A DNA stretch of 9,941 nucleotides from Burkholderiales bacterium RIFCSPHIGHO2_12_FULL_61_11 (GTDB lineage Bacteria; Pseudomonadota; Gammaproteobacteria; Burkholderiales; Burkholderiaceae_C): contig MERZ01000043.1 of assembly GCA_001770785.1 (NCBI GenBank), forward strand, positions 15,202-25,142, given 5' to 3'. Below the pieces are notes generated by a model that had not been told where the DNA came from, ran no database searches, and saw only the letters and a list, made by a program, of their open reading frames with translations. Both the position numbers and the translations under genes were made by a program. This document shows positions 1 to 6,300 of this stretch, piece by piece (the first letter of the stretch is position 1; every line of letters starts with the position of its first letter).

Positions 1-875
1 TACGACGCCAAAACATGAATCTGGGATTCAGTGAGCTTGCCTTCCTGGGCGGGCATCTCGTTGACCTTGCCATTGTTGACCATCGCCGTGATGGCATTCT
101 CGCCCCAGCCGTGCAGCCAGATATTGTCCGTCAGGTTCGCTGACCCCATGGCTTGAAGGCCCTTTCCGTCCGGCCCGTGACAGGCTGCGCAAACGGCGAA
201 CATGGGCTTGCCGAGGGCGGCCCTGACCGAGTCGTGCGGGCTGCCGGACAGACTCAGCACATAATGAGCCACGTTGCGCACGTCATCCGGCGTGCCAATG
301 GCAGCAGCCATGGGCGGCATGTTGCCGATACGGCCCTTGGTGATGGTTTCCTTGATCTTTTCGGGATTGCCACCATACAGCCAGTCTGCATCGGTCAGGT
401 TCGGAAAGCCCTTGCCACCACGGGCATCCGATCCATGGCACTGCGAACAGTTGTTCATGAAAAGCCGCTCACCAATCGCCATGGCCTGCGCATCGCCCGC
501 CACGTCTTCGGGCTTCATGCCATTGAACCTGGCATACAGGGGTTCCACTTCCTTGTTGCCCTTGGCGACTTCGGCTTCGTACTGACCGACCTGGCTCCAG
601 CCGAACTTGCCGGCGAGATTGCCGAGACCCGGGTACAGGGCCAGGTAAAGCAGGGAAAAAACCACAGTCAAGACAAACAGCCAGACCCACCAGCGCGGCA
701 GGGGGTTGTTCATCTCGCGCAGGTCACCGTCCCAGACGTGGCCGGTGGTGTTGTCCTTGGTGGTCCTGACCTTGAGCTTGCTGCTGAACCACAGCAGCAG
801 CAGGCAGGCAAGGATGCTCACCAGCGAAATGCCAGCCACGTAAACCGACCAGAAGTTACTGGTGAAATCGCTCAT
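1..875 (-). CDS. ccoP: cbb3-type cytochrome c oxidase diheme subunit CcoP (C-terminus cut by window edge)
   Basis: CcoP is the membrane-anchored diheme cytochrome c that accepts electrons from soluble cytochrome c and passes them towards CcoO and CcoN. The visible 291 residues begin at an ATG (875-873) preceded by an AAGGA ribosome site seven bases upstream. A first membrane helix spans about residues 8-30. The NNPLPRWW motif (56-63), typical of CcoP, leads into a second helix at about 63-82, so this is the two-helix form. Two periplasmic c-type domains follow: heme site CSQCH at 143-147 with a probable Met ligand in NMPPM (M186), and heme site CAACH at 229-233 with a probable Met in NEMPAQ (M274). 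The frame is still open at base 1. Family members are usually about 300 residues, so perhaps 10-20 residues are missing. It is the last visible gene of the ccoNOQP group, 34 bases after ccoQ. Confidence 0.97.
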   Translation of the reverse strand, partial: MSDFTSNFWSVYVAGISLVSILACLLLLWFSSKLKVRTTKDNTTGHVWDGDLREMNNPLPRWWVWLFVLTVVFSLLYLALYPGLGNLAGKFGWSQVGQYEAEVAKGNKEVEPLYARFNGMKPEDVAGDAQAMAIGERLFMNNCSQCHGSDARGGKGFPNLTDADWLYGGNPEKIKETITKGRIGNMPPMAAAIGTPDDVRNVAHYVLSLSGSPHDSVRAALGKPMFAVCAACHGPDGKGLQAMGSANLTDNIWLHGWGENAITAMVNNGKVNEMPAQEGKLTESQIHVLAS

Positions 876-909
876 TTTTATTCCTTAACGGGTTGGTTGG
901 CGCTCTGCA

Positions 910-1047
910 TCAGTCCTGCTTGAAGGGCAGCTGGGCCGCCTCGTCAAAGCTGGCGGCGTTGCGGCTGGACCAGGCCCACGCCACGATTGCAACAAACGTG
1001 ATGAAGGAGACCACCGTCACGATGGATCTGAGTGTGCTGATGTCCAT
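910..1047 (-). CDS. ccoQ: cbb3-type cytochrome c oxidase small subunit CcoQ
   Basis: This small gene of 45 codons lies between ccoO and ccoP. The ATG at 1047-1045 follows a GGAG ribosome site eight bases upstream, and a TGA at 912-910 ends it. The protein starts MDISTLRSIVTVVSF, has one membrane helix at about residues 7-26 ending in WAWSS, and then a short polar tail that ends in KQD. This single-helix-plus-short-tail layout is that of CcoQ (also called FixQ), an accessory subunit that in other bacteria stabilises the association of CcoP with CcoNO. CcoQ sequences are poorly conserved, so the name rests on size, topology and position: 18 bases after ccoO and 34 before ccoP. I see no heme or metal motif in it, as expected. 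Confidence 0.9.
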   Translation of the reverse strand: MDISTLRSIVTVVSFITFVAIVAWAWSSRNAASFDEAAQLPFKQD

Positions 1048-1065
1048 GCTTGTCGCTCCGTCAAA

Positions 1066-1692
1066 CTATTTGCGGTGAATGCCGAGTACCTGCAGATAGG
1101 CAATCACGGCTTGCATCTCGGTTTTGCCCTTGACTTCTTCGGGCGCCTTGGTGATCTGCTCGTCGGTGTAAGGCGTTCCCACGCTACGCAGCCCCTTCAT
1201 GTGGGCCTGAATGCTGGCGTCATCGACCGTGTTTTTCTCCAGCCACGAATAAGCCGGCATATTCGATTCGGGCACCACGTCGCGCGGGTTGTTCAGGTGA
1301 ATTCGATGCCATTCATCGCTGTATCTGCCGCCCACGCGGTGCAGATCCGGGCCGGTGCGCTTGCTGCCCCACTGGAACGGATGGTCGTATACAAACTCAC
1401 CCGCCACGGAATAGGGACCATAGCGCAGCGTCTCGGCACGGAACGGTCGGATCATCTGCGAGTGGCAGTTGTAGCAGCCCTCACGCTGATAAACGTCCCG
1501 GCCGATCAGTTGCAACGCGGTGTAGGGCTGCAGGCCCTTGACGGGTTCGGTGGTGGACTTCTGGAAGAACAGCGGCACGATCTCGACCAGGCCGCCGACG
1601 GCGAGCACGATCAGGATCAGCACGATCATCAGGAAGTTGTTGGTTTCGATCTTCTCGTGAGAGAAACCGCCGCTGGTTTTTTGCTTGGCCAT
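1066..1692 (-). CDS. ccoO: cbb3-type cytochrome c oxidase monoheme subunit CcoO
   Basis: CcoO is the membrane-anchored monoheme cytochrome c that relays electrons from CcoP to the low-spin heme b of CcoN. The 208-residue product is of normal length for the family. A short cytoplasmic N-terminus ([18 protein letters not shown]) is followed by one membrane helix at about residues 20-43 and a periplasmic cytochrome c domain. The heme-binding motif CYNCH lies at 73-77 inside the CcoO signature [15 protein letters not shown], and M145 in ESNMPAYSW is the probable sixth heme ligand. The ATG at 1692-1690 follows a GAGGAGA ribosome site (1707-1701) that overlaps the ccoN stop codon, which suggests translational coupling in the ccoNOQP operon. 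The gap from ccoN is only 13 bases. No defect is visible. Confidence 0.98.
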   Translation of the reverse strand: MAKQKTSGGFSHEKIETNNFLMIVLILIVLAVGGLVEIVPLFFQKSTTEPVKGLQPYTALQLIGRDVYQREGCYNCHSQMIRPFRAETLRYGPYSVAGEFVYDHPFQWGSKRTGPDLHRVGGRYSDEWHRIHLNNPRDVVPESNMPAYSWLEKNTVDDASIQAHMKGLRSVGTPYTDEQITKAPEEVKGKTEMQAVIAYLQVLGIHRK

Positions 1693-1705
1693 GTTGTTTT
1701 TCTCC

Positions 1706-3142
1706 TCAGGCGTGGGCCGCGGCTGGCGGGATGTCAGTGGTCGCCACGCGACCCGCCGTGGCGGTCTTGAAGGTGTTCCAGAGCATGATTACCATGCCGC
1801 CAAAATACAGCAGACCGCCCAGCAGCCGCAGCACGTAGAAGGGGAAAGTGGCCTTGACCGATTCCACAAAAGTGTAGGTCAGGGTGCCGTCGGGGTTGAC
1901 CGCGCGCCACATCAGGCCCTGCATCACGCCGGCAATCCACATCGCCGCGATATAGATGACGATGCCGATCGTCGCCGTCCAGAAGTGGATTTCCACGGCC
2001 TTCATGCTGAACATCTGCTTCTGGCCGAAGAGGCGCGGAATCAGGTAATACATACTGCCGACGGTGACCAGGCCAACCCAGCCCAGGGCGCCCGAATGCA
2101 CATGGCCGACGGTCCAGTCGGTGTAATGCGACAGCGCATTGACGGTCTTGATGGCCATCATCGGGCCCTCGAACGTGCTCATGCCGTAAAACGACAGCGA
2201 GACAATCAGGAAGCGCAGGATCGGGTCGTCACGCAGCTTGTGCCAGGCTCCCGAGAGCGTCATGATGCCGTTGATCATGCCGCCCCAGCTCGGCGCCAGC
2301 AGGATTAGCGAGAACACCATGCCAAGCGACTGCGTCCAGTCGGGCAACGCGGTGTAGTGCAAGTGGTGCGGACCGGCCCACATGTACGTGAAAATCAGCG
2401 CCCAGAAGTGGACGATCGAGAGGCGGTAGGAATAGATCGGGCGCTCGGCCTGCTTGGGAATGAAGTAATACATCATGCCCAGGAAGCCCGCCGTCAGCAG
2501 GAAGCCCACGGCATTGTGGCCATACCACCACTGCACCATGGCGTCCTGCACACCGGCGTAGGCCGAGTAGGACTTCATGGCGCCCACCGGAATGGCTGCG
2601 CTGTTCACGATGTGCAGCATCGCAATGGCAATGATGAATGCACCATAGAACCAGTTGGCCACATAAATGTGCTTGACCTTGCGCGTGCCCACGGTGCCGA
2701 AGAACACAAAGGCATAGGCCACCCAGACCAGCGTGATCAGGATGTCGATCGGCCACTCGAGTTCGGCATATTCCTTGCCCTGGGTGTAGCCCAGCGGAAG
2801 GGAAACGGCCGCGGCCACAATCACCGCCTGCCAGCCCCAGAAAACGAAGGCCGCCAGCTTGTCCGAGAACAGCCGCACCTGACAAGTGCGCTGCACCACG
2901 TAAAAGGACGTGCCGATCAAGCCGCAACCGCCAAAGGCAAAAATGACCGCGTTGGTGTGCAGGGGCCGCAATCGACCGTAACTAAGCCAGGAAATTCCGG
3001 CAAAAAGGTCTGGCCAGGCCAGCTGGGCCGCGATGATCAGCCCGACCAGCGTGCCGACTACGCCCCAGACCACCGTCATGATGGCAAACTGACGGACCAC
3101 GGTGTCGTTGTAGGTCGTGGCCTGTGTATTGGCAAACTTCAT
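1706..3142 (-). CDS. ccoN: cbb3-type cytochrome c oxidase catalytic subunit CcoN
   Basis: CcoN is the heme-copper catalytic subunit that reduces oxygen to water and pumps protons; C-family oxidases work at low oxygen. The 478-residue protein is multi-helical, about 12 membrane segments by eye. Ligands recognised from the family: H62 (in [12 protein letters not shown]) for low-spin heme b; H209 (WWYGHN), H259 and H260 (AGPHHLHY) for CuB; H347 for heme b3 and H349 for heme b (both in [11 protein letters not shown]). Y253 in [10 protein letters not shown] is the helix VII tyrosine that C-family enzymes cross-link to the CuB histidine, so this is a genuine cbb3 enzyme and not an aa3 type. An in-frame ATG 17 codons upstream exists, but the start at 3142 has a near-perfect ribosome site (AGAGGTG, 3152-3146) and gives the usual N-terminus. 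It heads ccoNOQP. Confidence 0.98.
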   Translation of the reverse strand: MKFANTQATTYNDTVVRQFAIMTVVWGVVGTLVGLIIAAQLAWPDLFAGISWLSYGRLRPLHTNAVIFAFGGCGLIGTSFYVVQRTCQVRLFSDKLAAFVFWGWQAVIVAAAVSLPLGYTQGKEYAELEWPIDILITLVWVAYAFVFFGTVGTRKVKHIYVANWFYGAFIIAIAMLHIVNSAAIPVGAMKSYSAYAGVQDAMVQWWYGHNAVGFLLTAGFLGMMYYFIPKQAERPIYSYRLSIVHFWALIFTYMWAGPHHLHYTALPDWTQSLGMVFSLILLAPSWGGMINGIMTLSGAWHKLRDDPILRFLIVSLSFYGMSTFEGPMMAIKTVNALSHYTDWTVGHVHSGALGWVGLVTVGSMYYLIPRLFGQKQMFSMKAVEIHFWTATIGIVIYIAAMWIAGVMQGLMWRAVNPDGTLTYTFVESVKATFPFYVLRLLGGLLYFGGMVIMLWNTFKTATAGRVATTDIPPAAAHA

Positions 3143-3145
3143 TTT

Positions 3146-3152
3146 CACCTCT
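3146..3152 (-). promoter_or_regulatory. Strong ribosome binding site that decides the ccoN start
   Basis: The minus strand reads AGAGGTGAAA directly before the ATG at 3142-3140. This matches the 16S anti-Shine-Dalgarno sequence well and is correctly spaced. It favours this start over the in-frame ATG at 3193-3191, which has no comparable site. Confidence 0.8.
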
Positions 3153-3201
3153 TCTTTTCCTGGTAACTTTTCAAAGCTCTCGCCGGGTAACAAACTGCAA
3201 T

Positions 3202-3215
3202 TTTATCCATCTCAA
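3202..3215 (-). promoter_or_regulatory. Candidate FNR/Anr/FixK-type binding site upstream of ccoN
   Basis: The minus strand reads TTGAGATGGATAAA, which matches 8 of the 10 defined bases of the FNR-family consensus TTGAT-N4-ATCAA. It overlaps the ccoS stop codon, and its centre lies about 66 bases upstream of the ccoN ATG. If it acts as a class II site at -41.5, transcription would start near 3167, leaving a short leader of about 24 bases that contains the ribosome site. The -10 region there is poor (TTTGAA at best). Known biology supports the idea, because ccoNOQP operons are widely controlled by FNR-family regulators. The match is imperfect and such sites occur by chance, so this is a candidate only. 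Confidence 0.35.
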
Positions 3216-3349
3216 TCTTGATGAAGGATGCGCTCGCCCTCGGCATCGATGTCCTCGAATTGGCCACGGTAAATGGCCCACCACAGCCCGCCAAGAATGA
3301 AAAATACCAGCATGACGGACAGCGGAATCAGCAGAAAAAGTATCTCCAT
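3212..3349 (-). CDS. ccoS: cbb3-type oxidase assembly protein CcoS
   Basis: This 45-residue membrane protein is CcoS, which in other bacteria is required to insert the heme and copper cofactors into CcoN. It starts MEILFLLIPLSVMLVF, has one N-terminal membrane helix at about residues 2-23, and continues with the family hallmark of aromatic residues after the helix (GGLWWAIYRGQFED, about 21-34) and an acidic tail (DIDAEGERIL). The ATG at 3349-3347 shares its A with the ccoI stop codon (TGATG, one-base overlap), so the two genes are probably translationally coupled. A GGAG ribosome site lies eight bases upstream, inside the end of ccoI. An open frame extends further upstream, but it is only a shadow of ccoI in another frame. 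Confidence 0.95.
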   Translation of the reverse strand: MEILFLLIPLSVMLVFFILGGLWWAIYRGQFEDIDAEGERILHQD

Positions 3350-5622
3350 CAGACAGTCTCCACGGGTTGGATGGCGGCCGACAAGCGCAAGGCATTGAGC
3401 ACCACCAGCAAGGAACTGAAGGCCATGCCCAGCCCGGCCAGCCACGCGGGCAGCCAGCCGAGCACCGCCAAGGGCACGCAGACAGCATTGTAAATTGCGG
3501 CCCACCACAAATTCTGACGCACGATGGCCAATGTACGGCGCGCTCGCAGCAGCGCCTGCGCCACGCTGCCCAGGCGGTCCCCCAGCACGACAAAATCAGC
3601 TTGCGCCTGGGCCAGCGGAACCGCCGGCCCGAAAGCAAACGAGACATGCGCTCCGGCCAGCACCGGGCCATCGTTCAGGCCGTCGCCCACCATGGCCACC
3701 TTGCGGCCTTGGGACTGCAAGCCGCGCAGCAAGGCGAGTTTTTCCTGCGGCGTGCAGCCGCCCCTCGCCTGGCTGATACCGGTTTGCCGCGCCACGCGGT
3801 CGACGGCTTCCGGCAAGTCTCCCGACAGCAGAAGCACCTGCACGCCCTGGGCGAGCAATGCCGCCACGGTAGCTTGCGCATCGGCGCGCAGATCCTCACC
3901 CAGCTCGAACGTCGCCAGCCAGCCCTGATCGTCGCTCAGGCAGGCGTGCAGCAAGTCGGTTGCGGGCCGATCCACGCCGCAAAAGCGGGCCGAACCCAGA
4001 CGCGCCGGCACGCCAACCGCCATCTTGCCGGTGCGGGCCAGGCGACCCGACAGGCCCTGCCCCGCGGACTCTTGCACAGCGTGGGCCGCCCAGGCGTCGG
4101 GCCGCGGCGCTTCGCCCTGCCACGCGGCCACCAGCGCGCGCGACACCGGATGCAGCGAATGCTGCGCCAGCGCGGCCGCCATGGCCAAGGCTTGTTCCCG
4201 GGAAACCCCGCGCCGGGTGTGGACCTCGCCCAGCGCAGACGCATCGCGCGTCAATGTGCCGGTCTTGTCGAACACCACGGTATCCACAGCCGCCAGGGTC
4301 TCCAGCGCCTGCAGGCGCCGCACCAGCACGCCGCGGCGCGCCAAGGCGCCGGCGCTCGCCAGCATGGCCGCCGGTGTCGCCAGCGACAGCGCGCAGGGGC
4401 AGGTCACCACCAGCACCGCGACTGCCACCATCAGCGCGTGGCCCGGGTCATGCGGCCACCAGTACGCGCCCGCCACGCCGGCGGCCACCAGCACAAAGAG
4501 CAGAAAAGGCCGGGCAATTCGGTCCGCCAGTTGCGCCAGCTCCGGTTTGGACGCTGAGGCGCTTTCCATCAGGGCGACAATCTGCGCAAAGCGCGTGTCG
4601 TTGCCCACCCGTTCCACGCGCACCAGCACGGCGGCGCTCAGGTTGTGGCTGCCGGCAATCACGGCACTGCCCGCGTCGCGTGGCAGCGGGCGGGATTCAC
4701 CCGTCAGCAGCGCCTCATCGGCCAGCGTGCGGCCTTCCAGAATGACGCCGTCGGCCGGAAAGGCCTCGCCCGGCAACACGCGAATCACGTCGCCAGGCGC
4801 CAGGCGGCGAACCGCCACCCGCTCGAACTCGCCCTGCGCGCCGCGCCGCGCCACGCTGTCGGGCAGGCGGTTCATCAGCGCCTCCAGCGCGCCGGCCGTG
4901 CGGTCGCGCAGGCGCAGCTCCAGCCAGCGCCCGGTCAGCAGGAAGAAGACAAACATGGTGAAGGAGTCGAAATACACTTCGGCCCCGAAAATTCCCGCAG
5001 GCTCGAAGGTGCCGATGGCGCTCACCCCAAAAGTGATCGCCATGCCCAGGGCCACCGGCAGATCCATGCTGACGCGGCGCTGGCTCAGGTCGCGCAGGGC
5101 ATTGCCGAAGAACGGCGCGCAGGAAAACAGCAGCACCGGCAGCGACAGCACCCACGACGCCCAGCGCAGCAATTGCGCCAGGTCGGGTGCCAGGTCGCCC
5201 GGCTCGGCGACGTAGGCGGGCCATGCATACATCATCACCTGCATCATGCAAAAGCCAGCCACGCTCAGGCGCCACAGCGCCTGGCGCGTCTCGCTGCGTC
5301 GGCGCTCGTTGGCAAAGGCATCGTTGGCCGGAACGGCGCGGTAACCCGCCCGCTGGGCGGCCTGCATCCAGCCAGAAGGCTTGACCGCCTGGTCGGACCA
5401 GACAATGCGGCCACGATGACTGGCCGCGCTCACCTGCACCGACAGCACGCCGGGCACCTGGCGCAGGGCATCTTCCAGGGTCAGCGCGCAGGCGGCGCAG
5501 TGCATGCCCTCGAACACCACGCTCGATTCCCAGCACCCGGGCTGCTGCGCCAGCGGCCGGCTGAAGGCTGACCATTCCTGCGGGTCATCGAGCAGCGTCA
5601 GCGGCGTGGCGCTGGCAGCCAT
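3349..5622 (-). CDS. ccoI: Copper-transporting P1B-type ATPase CcoI (FixI/CopA2-like) for cbb3 oxidase assembly
   Basis: This heavy-metal P-type ATPase probably exports Cu(I) from the cytoplasm for loading of the CcoN CuB site; its place directly before ccoS and ccoN supports that role over general copper resistance. With the start at 5622 the protein has 757 residues. In order: one HMA domain with the metal motif GMHCAAC (39-45); membrane helices from about 118; actuator-domain TGES (307-310); the transmembrane metal site CPC (408-410); the phosphorylation motif DKTGTLT (D452); the nucleotide-domain HP (491-492); GDGLNDGP (646-653); and two C-terminal helices (about 705-745). All catalytic residues are present. 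A longer in-frame ATG at 5697 would add a 25-residue proline-rich leader without a ribosome site. The start at 5622 has GGGGGAGG upstream, although 11 bases away, so the start is uncertain. Confidence 0.95.
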   Translation of the reverse strand: MAASATPLTLLDDPQEWSAFSRPLAQQPGCWESSVVFEGMHCAACALTLEDALRQVPGVLSVQVSAASHRGRIVWSDQAVKPSGWMQAAQRAGYRAVPANDAFANERRRSETRQALWRLSVAGFCMMQVMMYAWPAYVAEPGDLAPDLAQLLRWASWVLSLPVLLFSCAPFFGNALRDLSQRRVSMDLPVALGMAITFGVSAIGTFEPAGIFGAEVYFDSFTMFVFFLLTGRWLELRLRDRTAGALEALMNRLPDSVARRGAQGEFERVAVRRLAPGDVIRVLPGEAFPADGVILEGRTLADEALLTGESRPLPRDAGSAVIAGSHNLSAAVLVRVERVGNDTRFAQIVALMESASASKPELAQLADRIARPFLLFVLVAAGVAGAYWWPHDPGHALMVAVAVLVVTCPCALSLATPAAMLASAGALARRGVLVRRLQALETLAAVDTVVFDKTGTLTRDASALGEVHTRRGVSREQALAMAAALAQHSLHPVSRALVAAWQGEAPRPDAWAAHAVQESAGQGLSGRLARTGKMAVGVPARLGSARFCGVDRPATDLLHACLSDDQGWLATFELGEDLRADAQATVAALLAQGVQVLLLSGDLPEAVDRVARQTGISQARGGCTPQEKLALLRGLQSQGRKVAMVGDGLNDGPVLAGAHVSFAFGPAVPLAQAQADFVVLGDRLGSVAQALLRARRTLAIVRQNLWWAAIYNAVCVPLAVLGWLPAWLAGLGMAFSSLLVVLNALRLSAAIQPVETV

Positions 5623-5633
5623 GTTGGGCGGCG

Positions 5634-5641
5634 CCTCCCCC
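5634..5641 (-). promoter_or_regulatory. Putative ribosome binding site supporting the shorter ccoI start
   Basis: The minus strand carries GGGGGAGG followed by about 11 bases and the ATG at 5622-5620. The spacing is a little long but the match is strong. The alternative ATG at 5697 is preceded by CTCATCGCTT, with no purine-rich site. Confidence 0.45.
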
Positions 5642-5721
5642 GGCAGGCCGGGTCCGGGCAGAGGCAGGGGCAAGGATGACAAACTGGCCGGTGGCATAAG
5701 CGATGAGCGCAGCGACTATTT

Positions 5722-5747
5722 TTGTCGGACGGTTTTGATCCGGACAA
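5722..5747. repeat. Imperfect inverted repeat in the lptE-ccoI gap
   Basis: On the plus strand TTGTCGGA (5722-5729) pairs with TCCGGACAA (5739-5747) with one bulged G, which could form an eight-pair stem around a nine-base loop. On the transcribed minus strand the stem is followed by A residues and not by a T-run, so it is not a standard intrinsic terminator. The right half also holds TTGATCCGGACAA, which resembles an FNR box but is one base too short. Function unknown. Confidence 0.35.
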
Positions 5748-5765
5748 GAGCCTGTGAGACAGCGC

Positions 5766-6266
5766 TTACAGTTGCTTCACCGCCGCCAGGCGGCGCATGA
5801 TCTGCTGGACGATGTCGCTTTGCATGTCGCGGTAAAGCAGCCCCTCTTCAGCTTCCTTGGCCAGCGCCGCCGATTCGTTGAAGCTGATGTCGCGCTGCTG
5901 CAGGATTTCGGTGTCGGCAATCAGCTCCTTGCCCGCCGGCGTGCGCAGCCTGAAGCGAAAGCGCATGCGCAGCTGAAACTCGCGCACCTGACCCGCGGAA
6001 TTCAGACTGAGCACCACTTTTTCACGCTGGTCGGCCAGCGCATCGAGAACAACCTGCGCCCGGCTGATCTGGCGACTGTCGGTGATCACCTCGACCTTGC
6101 GGGTCGACTCCAGCGAGCGCCTGAGTTCCACGCCCATCGGCGAAGTTTCGGCCAGGCCGCTGTAAAGCGTGGCAAAGGCGAAGTCGGGCGCCTTGCGCAG
6201 GGCAAAACCGCAGCCGCTCAGGGCGACGGCCGAAGCCATCAGGGACAGTAAAGCGCGACGCTGCAT
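5766..6266 (-). CDS. lptE: LPS-assembly lipoprotein LptE
   Basis: LptE is the outer-membrane lipoprotein that plugs and supports the LptD barrel, which places lipopolysaccharide in the outer leaflet. The 166-residue product begins with a lipoprotein signal peptide, MQRRALLSLMASAVA, ending in the lipobox LSGC, so C19 is the predicted lipidated residue. The mature part starts GFALRKAP, which fits the GF.LR pattern common after the LptE cysteine, and later has the LptE-like run of alternating strands (ROI around 90-130) and a C-terminal helix (MQSDIVQQIMRRLAAVK). The start at 6266 was chosen over an upstream in-frame one because it gives the signal peptide; AAGG lies six bases upstream. It follows leuS by 34 bases, the conserved leuS-lptE arrangement. 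The usual next gene, holA, is not found here. Confidence 0.93.
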   Translation of the reverse strand: MQRRALLSLMASAVALSGCGFALRKAPDFAFATLYSGLAETSPMGVELRRSLESTRKVEVITDSRQISRAQVVLDALADQREKVVLSLNSAGQVREFQLRMRFRFRLRTPAGKELIADTEILQQRDISFNESAALAKEAEEGLLYRDMQSDIVQQIMRRLAAVKQL

Positions 6267-6300
6267 GATGGGCCTTGTCTTGAGGTTTTCTTGGAGGGTT

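Noticed and set aside
153..923. 256-codon plus-strand open frame opposite ccoP
   Set aside because: The minus strand here encodes a clear diheme CcoP with both CxxCH motifs; the plus-strand frame has no domain signature and no ribosome site of note.
3143..3193. 17-residue N-terminal extension of CcoN from the ATG at 3193
   Set aside because: The ATG at 3142 has an excellent ribosome site and gives the normal CcoN N-terminus; the extension would translate through that ribosome site and the probable promoter region.
3350..3508. N-terminal extension of the ccoS frame to 98 residues
   Set aside because: The extension lies wholly within ccoI in another frame and resembles a shadow; CcoS proteins are short and begin just before the membrane helix, as the ATG at 3349 does.
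3367..5215. Several long open frames on the plus strand opposite ccoI (396, 261 and 396 codons)
   Set aside because: They overlap each other in different frames, are very rich in Arg, Ala and Pro, and lie opposite a P-type ATPase with all motifs intact.
5722..5747. Rho-independent terminator after lptE
   Set aside because: The stem is followed on the transcribed minus strand by A residues and not by a T-run; it was kept only as an inverted repeat.
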